This document shows positions 38,315 through 47,803 of a stretch of 64,000 bases of DNA, piece after piece (the first letter of the stretch is position 1; each line of letters begins with the position of its first letter). The notes beneath the pieces were generated by a model. It ran no database searches. It had not been told where the DNA came from and worked only from the letters and a program-made list of their open reading frames with translations. A program made the position numbers and the translations under genes. The stretch is from Spirochaetota bacterium (GTDB lineage Bacteria; Spirochaetota; UBA12135; COTS27): positions 731,067-795,066 of the forward strand of contig AP019861.1 in the NCBI GenBank assembly GCA_013426755.1. Reading direction: 5' to 3'.

Positions 38315-39511
38315 CTAGACCTGTGAATGCGGGTAGTGGCTGCACTCTTCACAAAGTTTTACGGCAATAGCCCTGCATTGGTCTGAGGTTTTTGCGAAAT
38401 AAACTTTATTATTGTTCATCACTATATTATCGGGCGTAAGTGACCAATTCTCAATCAAAGATGTTGAAGTAGCCGACCTTTTTTGCTGCGATTTTTTATT
38501 AGTAGCATGACGGGGGGATTTTTGCTTGGTAGAACTGAAATGGCAGGTGGTTGGCGGATGTCCTGTACTAGTGTGGTGGGGCGTATTGGCTGTGTGATGA
38601 GGGGTTATAAAATCTGTGGGGGCGCCTAGGAAGATAAAATGAGCGTGCTGTTGTTTTTTTAACCACGTTATTTGGTGTTTAGCGAGCAATTTTGTTCGTT
38701 TGATAATTTTAGCGAGTGCTGTTTCACGGGAATAAAAACCATTCAAATATTCGGTAATTTCTAAATAACCAATGGTTTTGTGCTTGAGCAGTACGGATTT
38801 AGAAATGCCTTGTTTTAGGATCTGCTTCACTTCATGAATAAGGCGATCATTTATGAACATGTTCTCAGCCCTTGTTTCAATAGTTTTCCACAGTGTTTGT
38901 TTGGGTGGAATTAAGATGATTTTATGTAATCGATAAGGGAAGGGAAGACGTTTACGTTGGAGTGTTTTTAGGGGTTGTTGATGGGTACGGAGGAGAGCGA
39001 GTGCTCTTATGATACGCCTTGGGTTATTTTTATCTATCTGGTTGAAATGGTCTAGGTCGCGTTCTTTAAGTTCTGCTCTAAGTTTAGGTAATCCATAGGA
39101 CATGTACTCACGATTGAGTTGTTCTGAGAGACTGTCATCTACTTTTAGGTCAATAAGTCCATTTTCTAGGGCAGAAAAATAGAATAACGTGCCGCCTACT
39201 ATGAAAATGCGTGAAGAATGGGGGTTATGTTGCTGTTCTAGGACTGTTGTTTTAACGTGTTCTAGGAAATCATAGGCTGTGAAGGGTTTATGTAGGGGTT
39301 GGTGGTCTATGAGGCGATAGGGGTATGCTATTTGTTCTGGCGTACTGGGTTTAGCGACACCAATGTTTAAATGCTTGTAAAGTTGCCTTGAATCAGCATT
39401 GATAATAATGTCTTCTTTGCGGGCTATTTTTTGTACTAGGGCTGTTTTTCCACAGGCTGTAGGCCCTGTAATGGCAATGATATTGGAAATAGGTTTAATG
39501 TTCGAAGCAAT
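38315..39511 (-). CDS. miaA: tRNA dimethylallyltransferase, apparent ATT start
   Basis: Adds a dimethylallyl group to A37 of tRNAs reading UNN codons. Translating the minus strand from 39511 gives an unbroken frame with GPTACGKT, INADSRQLYKHLNIGVAKPS, YRLIDHQPL, FIVGGTLFYFSALENGL, PRRIIRALALL, TIGYLEITEYLNG and AKHQITWLKK, the whole MiaA core. Between the upstream in-frame stop (39548-39550) and GPTACGKT there is no ATG, GTG or TTG in frame. An ATT at 39511-39509 has AAGGA 8 bases upstream and is the best start. The next ATG (39103) would lose the P-loop. About 398 residues; the last 100 include a His/Thr/Pro-rich insert (around 280-330). A sequencing error is the alternative for the odd start. 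Confidence 0.88.
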   Translation of the reverse strand: MASNIKPISNIIAITGPTACGKTALVQKIARKEDIIINADSRQLYKHLNIGVAKPSTPEQIAYPYRLIDHQPLHKPFTAYDFLEHVKTTVLEQQHNPHSSRIFIVGGTLFYFSALENGLIDLKVDDSLSEQLNREYMSYGLPKLRAELKERDLDHFNQIDKNNPRRIIRALALLRTHQQPLKTLQRKRLPFPYRLHKIILIPPKQTLWKTIETRAENMFINDRLIHEVKQILKQGISKSVLLKHKTIGYLEITEYLNGFYSRETALAKIIKRTKLLAKHQITWLKKQQHAHFIFLGAPTDFITPHHTANTPHHTSTGHPPTTCHFSSTKQKSPRHATNKKSQQKRSATSTSLIENWSLTPDNIVMNNNKVYFAKTSDQCRAIAVKLCEECSHYPHSQV

Positions 39512-39730
39512 AGTGGTCTTCCTTATAACAAATTTTGAATGATTGGGTTACGAAGGTTCATCATTTTTGTAATCAATCTTCAATAACCGTTTTATGAATG
39601 AGTTTTATGAATAATATTGGCAATTCTCTTATTTATGGGCGACTCTCTATTATGAAGGTGCAGAGAGCATGTGAAGAACAATGTACTTGAACTTAAATTC
39701 TAGTATCTTTGTTTAGGGTACGAATGAAAT

Positions 39731-40261
39731 TTAGGTACTTGACTTAGGATCGGGTTCCATAGCAGGCGGTTTTAGTTTGAGTGTGTCTTCTTCATTATCC
39801 TCTACTGCATCGATGGCATCGGGTAATTTATCATCATTTTCTTCGTCTAGCAGGGCTAGATCAGGTTCTTTTTCATCGGGGAGGGGTTTTACATGATAGG
39901 GTTCATCTTGTTCAGGCAAGGTGAGTGCCGTTTTGTCCATAGAGACGGAATCATCGTCATTAGGGGACTCAGAAGCGGTAGCTTTTCCATCGGATGTAGT
40001 GTTTTTGAAGTTTTTTAGAAATTCTATCTCATCCTGGTGAAGTTCTATTTCAAATTTGTCCGACGTGTGTTTAATATCGTTGTCTAGAATGTGTTTGAGT
40101 GCGACTAGAACTTCTTTGGCTTGGTCGGAATTAGCCTCTTCCTTATTGAGATAACGAATGCATTTGACATATTCCATGCAGGCACGTGCTATTTTATAAC
40201 GATTGCCTTTATAATTGAGTAATTGTTCGAGAGGTATTTCGACGGTAGGCTTTTTATTCAT
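39731..40261 (-). CDS. rpoZ: RNA polymerase omega subunit-like protein with acidic tail
   Basis: 176 residues. The first 60 (IPLEQLLNYKGNRYKIARACMEYVKCI region) match the pattern of spirochaete omega subunits, where 'L..l....GN.Y.......A' replaces the usual GNRF..V..A block. Omega helps fold and hold the beta' subunit. From about 95 onward the protein is strongly acidic and low in complexity (DEENDDKLPDAIDAVEDNEED), a tail that normal omega (60-90 residues) lacks. It lies upstream of miaA on the same strand; from memory, omega and miaA are also neighbours in Borrelia. Identification rests on the N-terminus and context. Confidence 0.65.
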   Translation of the reverse strand: MNKKPTVEIPLEQLLNYKGNRYKIARACMEYVKCIRYLNKEEANSDQAKEVLVALKHILDNDIKHTSDKFEIELHQDEIEFLKNFKNTTSDGKATASESPNDDDSVSMDKTALTLPEQDEPYHVKPLPDEKEPDLALLDEENDDKLPDAIDAVEDNEEDTLKLKPPAMEPDPKSST

Positions 40262-41406
40262 GATATGTATATTCTTACAGTATATTCTTACAGTATATTC
40301 TTACAGTATATTCTTACAGTGTATTATTATTGTATATTCTTATTTTTTTAGGAAGATATGACGTTATATGGCTTTTTATTACTTTCTAGTGGTGGTATTA
40401 AACGATTGAATGAATGAGTGACGGCATTAAATAGTTGAGCTAATAATTAAGTCAATGATTGAATTACACATGACCGAGTATTAAACAATGTGTTATTAAA
40501 AACGTTATGCTATTAATTGAGCTGCAGACATATTTTAATGATGTATTTTTGACAATATACTTTGACGATATATTTTTGATGATATATTGTTATTTCTCGT
40601 TTTTACTATGTGTTCTCTATTAGAGACACAATTATAACATGATCTCTCTAATAACATGATCTCTCTATGTTATATAGTTAAAGCAACATTGGTTTTATTT
40701 TGAATTTATAAGCATTATATAACATTACATAAGCATTATGTGAGTATTATATGAGTATTAATATAAGCATCAATAATTGATGGCTACATTTGAGTGGTTT
40801 ATCCTCAATTTATACGAACAAATAGGCTGTTACGGGCTTGTTTTTATAGCTACAGACAGCAATCTGTTGATAATTGATTGGTAATTGATTAGTAATTGAT
40901 TGGTAATTGATGGATAATTTGTTAGCTGATAATTTATTGACTGCTAATTTGTGATGATGGTAACATGATTTATGAAATGGGTAGATTGTTTTTGGGTTGG
41001 AATATTTTTGTACTGATATTCGGTATTATGAGGGGTTTTGAGAGGTTATTTATATTATTATTAACATGGTTGCCGAATTAACATGATTGCGGAATTAATA
41101 TGATTGCTGATTAACATAATTACCGAATTGACATGACTGCTGATTAATATAATTACCGAATTAACATGACTGCTGATTAATATAATTGTTGATTAACATG
41201 ATTGCCGCTATACTCCTAAGGGCTTCTGCACATGTTTTATCACAGAAAATACAATTCTAGCAGCAGATGGCATCTAAATCTGTATAATAATAGCTAATCA
41301 ATGATGACGATAACAGAATAATTAATGACGATAACACGATTGGGTATTTGATTTGTTCTAGCTTAGTATTAATCCTTAGGTGCTTTTTTGTAAAAGAGTT
41401 GATGTG
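40262..41406. repeat. Long gap with several repeat families
   Basis: No gene in about 1.1 kb. Positions 40268-40319 hold four perfect 13-base units (tatattcttacag) directly upstream of rpoZ. Positions 40866-40925 hold 'taattgattggtaattgat' repeats. Positions about 41064-41210 hold eight or more copies of a 16-base unit (gattaacatgattgcc/taccgaattaacatgac variants). Around 40640-40670 'aacatgatctctctaat' is duplicated. No RNA gene was recognised. Confidence 0.75.
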
Positions 41407-41763
41407 ATGAAGAAATTATGGAGTAAGACAATATTTCCGTGGTTAGCTATTCCTATTGTAGGTTCGCTGTTATTTTTATTGAAGAAAAAGCGTAAAAAAG
41501 AGGCGGTTTATGCATTATTCGTTATGAATCTAGCCCTTTACGGATATGCTATGTTCTCTATGATATTGGGGTATACGGTATTAGAAGTTTTCCCATATTT
41601 TTTAGAAAGTTATGTGTATGTCTGCCTTAAAATCAATGCTGTTTTTATTACGCTTGGGTTTTTACTACTAGCAATGAGCGAGATATTTAAATTTGAAATG
41701 AAATTGCTAGGATATTTCCCCATTTTATCCGTATGTTGTGATTATTTAATGGAAAATAGGTAG
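41407..41763 (+). CDS. Small hypothetical membrane protein
   Basis: About 118 residues with three or four spans (roughly 9-24, 35-55, 65-85, 88-104) separated by a basic KKKRKKEA loop, and a Cys-Cys pair near the C-terminus. No family recognised. ATG at 41407 is preferred over the TTG at 41380 because AAAGAG lies about 10 bases upstream and the product then begins MKKLWSK, a normal positive-inside start. It stands alone between two repeat-rich gaps, so nothing can be said from neighbours. Confidence 0.5.
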   Translation: MKKLWSKTIFPWLAIPIVGSLLFLLKKKRKKEAVYALFVMNLALYGYAMFSMILGYTVLEVFPYFLESYVYVCLKINAVFITLGFLLLAMSEIFKFEMKLLGYFPILSVCCDYLMENR

Positions 41764-42343
41764 CAAGCAGGTCTATAAAGGTCTATAATTTATCACTATC
41801 AAAGTTACTCACGTTGCTAGCATTGTGTAGTACCTATGTAGTACCTGTGTAGTATCTGTGGTTAGTTTTGGCATATAACTTGCATTGAGTGGTCAGTGTT
41901 ACAGTTGTAGTAATATTGCGATGTGTAGCTGCGGTGATATTGCAGTGTTATGTTAATCGATGTTGTAATGTATCGGGGATCAAGATATTTTTGAGTTTAC
42001 GGACACGACTTATCATAGAGAATAGAGGATACTAGTTGTTATAGTAGATGATACTGTTCTTATCATAGAGAATAGAGAATACTAGTTGTTATAGTAGATA
42101 ATACTGTTATAGTAGACGGTGCTAGTTGTGTTATAGTAGCCGAATGGCACTACTTGTTATAGCAAACAGAGGACAATACTTGATTACAGAGAACAAAGAT
42201 AGAGAACAATCGGTCAAAGGAGGAGTTATAAGTCGCTTTATTTAGAGTCACTTAGAGTAACTAATAGGGAATTTAGCAAGAATCTTAGTAAGCATATCAA
42301 TAGAAATATCAATGCTGGCAACACGGCTAAGTATAAATACGAT
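41764..42343. repeat. Gap with a 50-base direct repeat
   Basis: No gene. A 50-base unit (tatcatagagaatagagg ... gatactgttct) is repeated in tandem at 42011 and 42061, followed by partial copies of its 'gttatagtagatgata' part up to about 42190. 'gtagtacctatgtagtacctgtgtagta' repeats lie at 41828-41862. Confidence 0.75.
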
Positions 42344-43804
42344 TCAATGTTCTAGGTTTGCGAGTTCTTTAGCTGCTTTATAAACAGTACCTGCACCGAT
42401 GGTTAGGAAGATACCATCTGTAGCTTGTTCTTTTTTGACAATAGTTGTGCTTAGCGATTCAAGATCGGGGACGAGATGGATAGTTTTTTTAGGAGCAAGT
42501 GCTGTTATTTCCTGAGCTATCATTGCGCTGGAGACGTTTTCAATGGGTTTTTCTCCTGCTGAGTAGATGGGCAGCAGGTAAATTTTGTCTGCTTTTACGA
42601 GTTCCTTAGCGAATTGCTTGTAATGTTCTAGTGTTCGTGAGTAACGGTGGGGTTGAAAAGCAACGATAACCGTCTTATAGAGAGACTGCAATGTGTGGAG
42701 AGTAACCTTAATTTCGGTTGGATGATGTCCGTAATCGTCCATAATGGTAAGATTTCGCCATTTTCCAATGACAGATAGTCTTCGTTCAACACCTTTGAAT
42801 TGCGATAGAGCCGCTTTAATAGGGTCTACTGTGATACCTGCCTCTAAAGCAACTCCTATTGCTGGAAGGGCGTTTAGGACATTGTGTTCGCCTGGCATCT
42901 GTAATTTCATAGGCCCAAGGGCTTTTCCGTAGGCGGTGACTTCAAAATCTGATGAAAAGCGATTGAGTTTTAGGATCTTCCCATAAATATCTAATGAATG
43001 CGTGGTGGTGGGAGATTGCGTACGGATACTACTATTCGAAGCGGATAATGGCTTGTTACTATCACGTTGTAATCCATAGGTAGCATAAGGTTTTTTAAGA
43101 TTGGGTTTAAGGGCAGCGATACGATTGTCATCGAAACATAAAAAAGCTTTGCCATAAAAGGGCACGCGATTGATAAATTCTAAGAAATGTAATATAAGCC
43201 GTTCTTCATTTAAATAATAATCCATGTGATCAATGTCAATATTTGTGACAATTGAGAAAACTGGCGATAATTTTAAAAAAGACCCGTCGCTTTCGTCAGT
43301 TTCACAGATCATAATGTCGCTTTCACCAAGCTGCGCATTAGAATGTATGCCAGACCATCTGCCGCCAATAACCGCCGTAGGAGAATATCCTGCTTCATGA
43401 AAAATAGCACTTACAATAGACGTTGTCGTTGTTTTGCCGTGTGTTCCAGCAATAGCAATGCCTTCTTTAAGACGCATGATTTCAGCTAACAATTCGCCAC
43501 GCGTAATAATAGGAATTTGCTTATCCCTAGCCGCTAAGATTTCTGGATTGGCAGGTGATATAGCACTCGATGTGACGACAACGTCAATATCTTGCCTGCT
43601 CGTAATATGGCTGCGTTGGTGTCCGATCGCAACCTCAATGCCCAGTTTTTCTAGATCGCTAACATTCTCACTGTGGTGCAAATCACTTCCAGAGATATGA
43701 TAGCCCATAGAATAGACTATCTTCGCCAGCGCAGACATCCCAATTCCACCAATGCCTACAAAGTACACAAGACGCGTCCGTCCAAACGGCTTAGCAAAGA
43801 CCAC
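42344..43804 (-). CDS. murC: UDP-N-acetylmuramate-L-alanine ligase
   Basis: Adds L-Ala to UDP-MurNAc in the cytoplasm. 486 residues. Visible: FVGIGGIGMSALAKIV, ISGSDLHHSENVSDLEKLGI, AGTHGKTTTTSIVSAIF (P-loop), CETDESDGSFLKLSP, ITNIDIDHMDYY, PGEHNVLNALPAIGVAL, VERRLSVIG, DDYGHHPTEI and VAFQPHRYSRT. The start is GTG at 43804; a weak AAGG lies 13 bases upstream. A Ser/Thr-rich insert is present around 250-268. Downstream of ftsW; murG, which usually separates ftsW and murC, is missing here. Confidence 0.95.
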   Translation of the reverse strand: MVFAKPFGRTRLVYFVGIGGIGMSALAKIVYSMGYHISGSDLHHSENVSDLEKLGIEVAIGHQRSHITSRQDIDVVVTSSAISPANPEILAARDKQIPIITRGELLAEIMRLKEGIAIAGTHGKTTTTSIVSAIFHEAGYSPTAVIGGRWSGIHSNAQLGESDIMICETDESDGSFLKLSPVFSIVTNIDIDHMDYYLNEERLILHFLEFINRVPFYGKAFLCFDDNRIAALKPNLKKPYATYGLQRDSNKPLSASNSSIRTQSPTTTHSLDIYGKILKLNRFSSDFEVTAYGKALGPMKLQMPGEHNVLNALPAIGVALEAGITVDPIKAALSQFKGVERRLSVIGKWRNLTIMDDYGHHPTEIKVTLHTLQSLYKTVIVAFQPHRYSRTLEHYKQFAKELVKADKIYLLPIYSAGEKPIENVSSAMIAQEITALAPKKTIHLVPDLESLSTTIVKKEQATDGIFLTIGAGTVYKAAKELANLEH

Positions 43805-44117
43805 TTTTTATTAAAACCTTGAAATGTGATAAATCATTAAATAATCAATGTATAGACATTGATTATAAGCATTCATTATGGACACTTATTAAGTGCATTG
43901 ATTAAGAGAATTGATTAAGTAGATTTATTAAGTGCATTGATTAAGAGAATTGATTAAGGAGAATTGATAGTTTATGGTTTTGTTTAATGTTAAGAATTTC
44001 TAGTTGCAGATGATAGGCGAGTGATATGGATAGTGAGGGTGCTTTTTATTTTTATAAGTGCGTGATAAAAATTAAATACGTGATAAAAATTGTAGTGAGT
44101 GGCTTATTTAGGGGTTA
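43805..44117. repeat. Gap between ftsW and murC with 39-base repeat
   Basis: No gene. 'ttattaagtgcattgattaa' plus 'gagaattgattaag' is repeated at 43886 and 43925. murG would be expected here in a canonical cell-wall cluster, but the space is only 313 bases. Confidence 0.75.
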
Positions 44118-45335
44118 CTACGGAGAATTTGATTTGCTGGATGCTCGCACAAGCGATAAATTAAACAGTAATCCAATCATCGCATAATGTGAGAGCAGAG
44201 AACTTCCCCCATAACTGATAAATGGAAGTGGCGTTCCAGTCGTTGGAAGCAATCCTAACGTTACGGCAATGTGAATTGCTGCTTCTAATGAGATCATAAA
44301 TACGATTGCTAGTGCTAATAAGGTGTATTGATTGTTAGTTTGTGTCTTAGCAATGCGAACGCCTCGCTCTAAAACAAGTAGCGTTAGGGCAATAACGATG
44401 AAGGCGGCTAGAAAACCATTGGTATGTGTGAGTGCTGCAAAAGCAAAATCATTGTGGGCATCGGGCAATTTGGCTAGATTGGTAAAAACTTTTTCAGTGG
44501 GCTGTCCGAACCAGCCACCTGTTTTGTGGGCATGCAGGGAACGAATGATATGATAGCCACTGCCAGCGGGGTCTGCTTCAGGCGTTAAAAATAAAAACCG
44601 ATTGACGATGTATTGTTTGTTCTGCAGCACCCATAGCCAGATCGGGAGACTCAAAATAGCCCCGCTTAGAAAGTATTTCAGTGAAAAACGACCCAGTATA
44701 AGTATGACGATACTTGTTGTCATGATAATAACAGCCGTAGAAATATCAGGTTCTAACGCTATAAGTAGTGTTACTCCTAAGGCAATAAGGACAGGCAATA
44801 TCTTTTTTTCCAGTACCAATGTATCGTGTGTTTCTGTATTGTGAATATATTGCGTCATTACGAGTAGGAAAAAGGGTTTAATGATCTCCGACGGCTGGAT
44901 GAAAAAAGGAAGAATTCCTAAATTAGTCCATCTTCGAGTATGACTCACACTTTTACCTATAAATGGGACAAATACGACAACTAGGAGTATGACAATGAAC
45001 AGTAAGAAACTAGCATTGTATTTAGCGAAAAAATTAAGTGGAGTTAATGCGAACAGTAACATCACCATAAAAGATAGTAGCAGCCATAATAATTGCCGTT
45101 TGACGAAGTAAAAGGGCTCACCTGTGTATTTCATCGATATATTAAAGCTAGACAGCAATAGAAAAGCAATCCCAAGTAAACTTAACGCTGCTACAGATAA
45201 AAGTAGAACAATGTCTCCATCTTTAAATGATAAAAATCGTGTTTTTAAGTGATGGAGGCCTTTATAGAAAAGACCGTAGCGGTCTAAGGCATGGTGATGA
45301 TTGACATTGGTATGTGAAGTTGTGTAAGATTCCAT
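44118..45335 (-). CDS. ftsW: FtsW/RodA SEDS-family peptidoglycan polymerase, probably FtsW
   Basis: Lipid II polymerase of the division machinery, 405 residues with about ten spans beginning near residue 42. SEDS blocks: RRWTNLGILPFFIQPSEIIK, LIALEPDISTAVI, GGWFGQPTEKVFTNLAKLPDAHNDFAFA and TGTPLPFISYGGSSLL. RodA has nearly the same motifs; the position between murD and murC is the reason for calling FtsW. The N-terminus is His/Asn-rich and cytoplasmic. Likely cotranscribed with murD upstream despite a 371-base spacer. Confidence 0.88.
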   Translation of the reverse strand: MESYTTSHTNVNHHHALDRYGLFYKGLHHLKTRFLSFKDGDIVLLLSVAALSLLGIAFLLLSSFNISMKYTGEPFYFVKRQLLWLLLSFMVMLLFALTPLNFFAKYNASFLLFIVILLVVVFVPFIGKSVSHTRRWTNLGILPFFIQPSEIIKPFFLLVMTQYIHNTETHDTLVLEKKILPVLIALGVTLLIALEPDISTAVIIMTTSIVILILGRFSLKYFLSGAILSLPIWLWVLQNKQYIVNRFLFLTPEADPAGSGYHIIRSLHAHKTGGWFGQPTEKVFTNLAKLPDAHNDFAFAALTHTNGFLAAFIVIALTLLVLERGVRIAKTQTNNQYTLLALAIVFMISLEAAIHIAVTLGLLPTTGTPLPFISYGGSSLLSHYAMIGLLFNLSLVRASSKSNSP

Positions 45336-45706
45336 ATAAGCAGTCTATATTAGGTGAGTTATTTAAGACGGATCATTGAAAACAGATCATTAAGAATAGT
45401 TCATTGAGGATAGAGCATTGAGGGTAGATTATTGAGGGTAGAGCATTGAGGGCAAGTGATTTTTTTATAAGTAATAGTTTTTAGAGAAGTATTTTAATAC
45501 CCATAATCCCCATATGAATCAATAGTTAGAGAAGTGTTTTAATACCCATAATACCCATATGAGTCAATATAAATCAATGTGAGTTGATGCAGAAGTTTCT
45601 TAGGTAAAGTCTTTGTGGAAATGGGGCTTGGTAGCATTTACTAGGGTGTATTAATTGGGCTGGACGCCACGTGTTAGGGTATATTAGGGTATATTAGGGT
45701 ATATAT
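45336..45706. repeat. Gap with 14-base and 45-base repeats
   Basis: No gene. Positions 45371-45454 hold six tandem 14-base units (gagcattgagggta-like). A 45-base unit (ttagagaagtgttttaata ... catatgagtcaa) occurs at 45481 and 45526. Three 10-base units (tattagggta) at about 45675-45700 reach the end of murD. Confidence 0.8.
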
Positions 45707-47803
45707 TTAAGGTGTATTTTGGGCTAGTGTTTTTATTAAAGCTTTAAAGGTATTTCCGCGTTCTTCATAGCTTGCGAACTGGTCAAAACTTGTACAGCCA
45801 GGAGAAAGGAGTAAGATTATGGGATTTGCTGCATTGGATTTGCTGAATTTTTTTGTATTTTCATCGTGATTGGTTTTGCGTGCAATTGTTTTAGGTTTTT
45901 TATTTGGGGGAGGGTTATTTTGCTTGCTTGCAAGGGTGGAAACTAGCTGCCAGGCTGATTTCACAGCTTCATTAAAATCATAAATGCTTATCATTTCTGG
46001 TATTTGGGTTGGGTTTTGGATTGGGTTTTGGAGTGAATGTGAATTTTTATGAGGTGCAAGTGTTTTTATAAATTGTTCTTTTAGTATTTCGGAGGCTTGT
46101 CCATATAGGTAAAGTGCTTTTAATTGTGCTATCATTGTGTTAAGAATGGTAAAGTCTAGGTTTTTATTCTGACCGCCCATAATGAGTACAAGGTTTTTTC
46201 TGGCATTTCGATCAAAAAAACTAAGTGCATTGCTAACGGCTTGAACGGTGGTTGCTTTTGAATCGTTTATGACGAGTAGGTGGTTTTTGTGTTTGGGAGC
46301 AGCCTCTGTATACTTCTGAGGTGGAGTATGTGCTAGCTCAATGACCTCCATTCTGTGTGGGAGGAGTTGAAATGTGCTTAAGTTATGCATCAGATCGGAC
46401 TTTGAGCATCCCATTAAATGCCCTATGCTGAGTGCTGCTCCAAGTGTTTCAGGATTAATAAAGAGTTGTGCGGTATTACGGGCAATGGGTTTTGTTTTTT
46501 TGTGTGGAAGGTTATTATACGGGAGGTTATGAGTTGCGATATTGGGCTTTTTGCTAGAAATATCATGCGTTTTTGTCAATGAATGAGAATAATGCCGAAT
46601 TTCTTTGATTTTGTTATGAGTACTACGGGTATTTAATAGGTTGGTTGCGAGGGTATGTGAAATTTTTAGTTTTATGGGTTTTATGAGAGAAAACTCAATG
46701 GTATAATGCGGGGGTATCTCCTTTTTTTGAGGTGAAGTGGCTGTTTGGGAAATTTGCTGGGTTACTTGGTTTGTGGGTGGAGAAGTGCGCTTAGGTGCTG
46801 GTACGTGAGAATGGGGTAGCGATTTTAGGCTTGCTGGTAAGGGTTCACGATTATGAGGTGATTTCACGTGAAAGCCAATGATTTGGCACGGACGTGATTT
46901 TAGAGATTTTTCTTTACTTGACAAGGTTTTTGTGATATTGTGATTGTTTAGGTTGTGGAGGAAAATATCATTTTTCTCGACATGTGTTAGGATATTGAAT
47001 TTAGCAGAGATATAATCTTTTAACCGATGGTATCGATCTAGGTGATCGTTATCAATGTTTAAAATAACGGCTATATTGGCACGAAATCGATAAAGTACTT
47101 CTAACATATAACTAGACAATTCTAAAACAAGCACTTCGAGCTTATAAAAGTCCTTGTGTAGTAGCAATTTGGCTATTGGAATACCGATATTCCCTGCGTA
47201 AGCAACTTTATTTTGAGGATTGAGTAGGTGTGTGACTAGGTGAACGGCTGTTGTTTTACCGTCCGTACCAGTAATACCAATAATGTGCTTATCTGCGTAA
47301 TAAGGATAAAAGAAGTCAATGTCCGACCAGACAGGCAATTTAAGTTGTTGACATTTTTTTACCAAAACATGCTCTCGGGGAATGCCAGGGGACAGTATTA
47401 CGTCAGTAAAAAAGCTATTGTGAATATTATAACTATTGTGACTATTGGCTGCAGTAGTGTTATTGTTGGCAGCGAGGTTAGCTTTATTATGACTACGATT
47501 GGGTTTGTGCTGATGAATATTTTCTTGTCTGGCTAAAACTTCTAAAATCTCTGTATCACTCCAATAAATATCTGCTGGTGGAATTGTAAGGTTTTTAAGT
47601 CGCTTGGCGATACCTATTTGTGTTCTTCCCTTAAAATGGTCTCCTATACTGTAACCAACCTTATAATGAGAAAAAAATTGACTGCAGGCAAGTCCTGTAC
47701 GACTGATGCCTAGTATAAGGAAGTTTTTTTCATTCAATTCTGCTATAAATTTAGCTCGACTGAATTTGGCTTGGTTATTTATCTGCTTAGCTGAGGTTGC
47801 CAT
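45707..47803 (-). CDS. murD: UDP-N-acetylmuramoylalanine-D-glutamate ligase, enlarged
   Basis: Adds D-Glu to UDP-MurNAc-Ala. Motifs: FLILGISRTGLACSQFF, DVILSPGIP, IIGITGTDGKTTAVHLV (P-loop), VAYAGNIGIPIAKLL, VLELSSYMLE, ILNIDNDHLDRY, LPHRMEVIEL, LVINDSKATTVQAVSNAL, VLIMGGQNKNLDF and LLSPGCTSFDQFASYEERG. At 698 residues it is about 250 longer than usual. The extra length lies in three low-complexity inserts: Asn/His-rich around 90-130, Pro/Ser/Thr/Lys/His-rich around 320-440, and Pro/Asn/Lys-rich around 635-665. All catalytic blocks are intact, so it should be active. First gene of murD-ftsW-murC. Confidence 0.92.
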   Translation of the reverse strand: MATSAKQINNQAKFSRAKFIAELNEKNFLILGISRTGLACSQFFSHYKVGYSIGDHFKGRTQIGIAKRLKNLTIPPADIYWSDTEILEVLARQENIHQHKPNRSHNKANLAANNNTTAANSHNSYNIHNSFFTDVILSPGIPREHVLVKKCQQLKLPVWSDIDFFYPYYADKHIIGITGTDGKTTAVHLVTHLLNPQNKVAYAGNIGIPIAKLLLHKDFYKLEVLVLELSSYMLEVLYRFRANIAVILNIDNDHLDRYHRLKDYISAKFNILTHVEKNDIFLHNLNNHNITKTLSSKEKSLKSRPCQIIGFHVKSPHNREPLPASLKSLPHSHVPAPKRTSPPTNQVTQQISQTATSPQKKEIPPHYTIEFSLIKPIKLKISHTLATNLLNTRSTHNKIKEIRHYSHSLTKTHDISSKKPNIATHNLPYNNLPHKKTKPIARNTAQLFINPETLGAALSIGHLMGCSKSDLMHNLSTFQLLPHRMEVIELAHTPPQKYTEAAPKHKNHLLVINDSKATTVQAVSNALSFFDRNARKNLVLIMGGQNKNLDFTILNTMIAQLKALYLYGQASEILKEQFIKTLAPHKNSHSLQNPIQNPTQIPEMISIYDFNEAVKSAWQLVSTLASKQNNPPPNKKPKTIARKTNHDENTKKFSKSNAANPIILLLSPGCTSFDQFASYEERGNTFKALIKTLAQNTP

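Noticed and set aside
39103..39103. miaA starting at the first ATG, giving a 262-residue protein
   Set aside because: This would remove the P-loop and substrate domain that are intact and in frame upstream to 39511.
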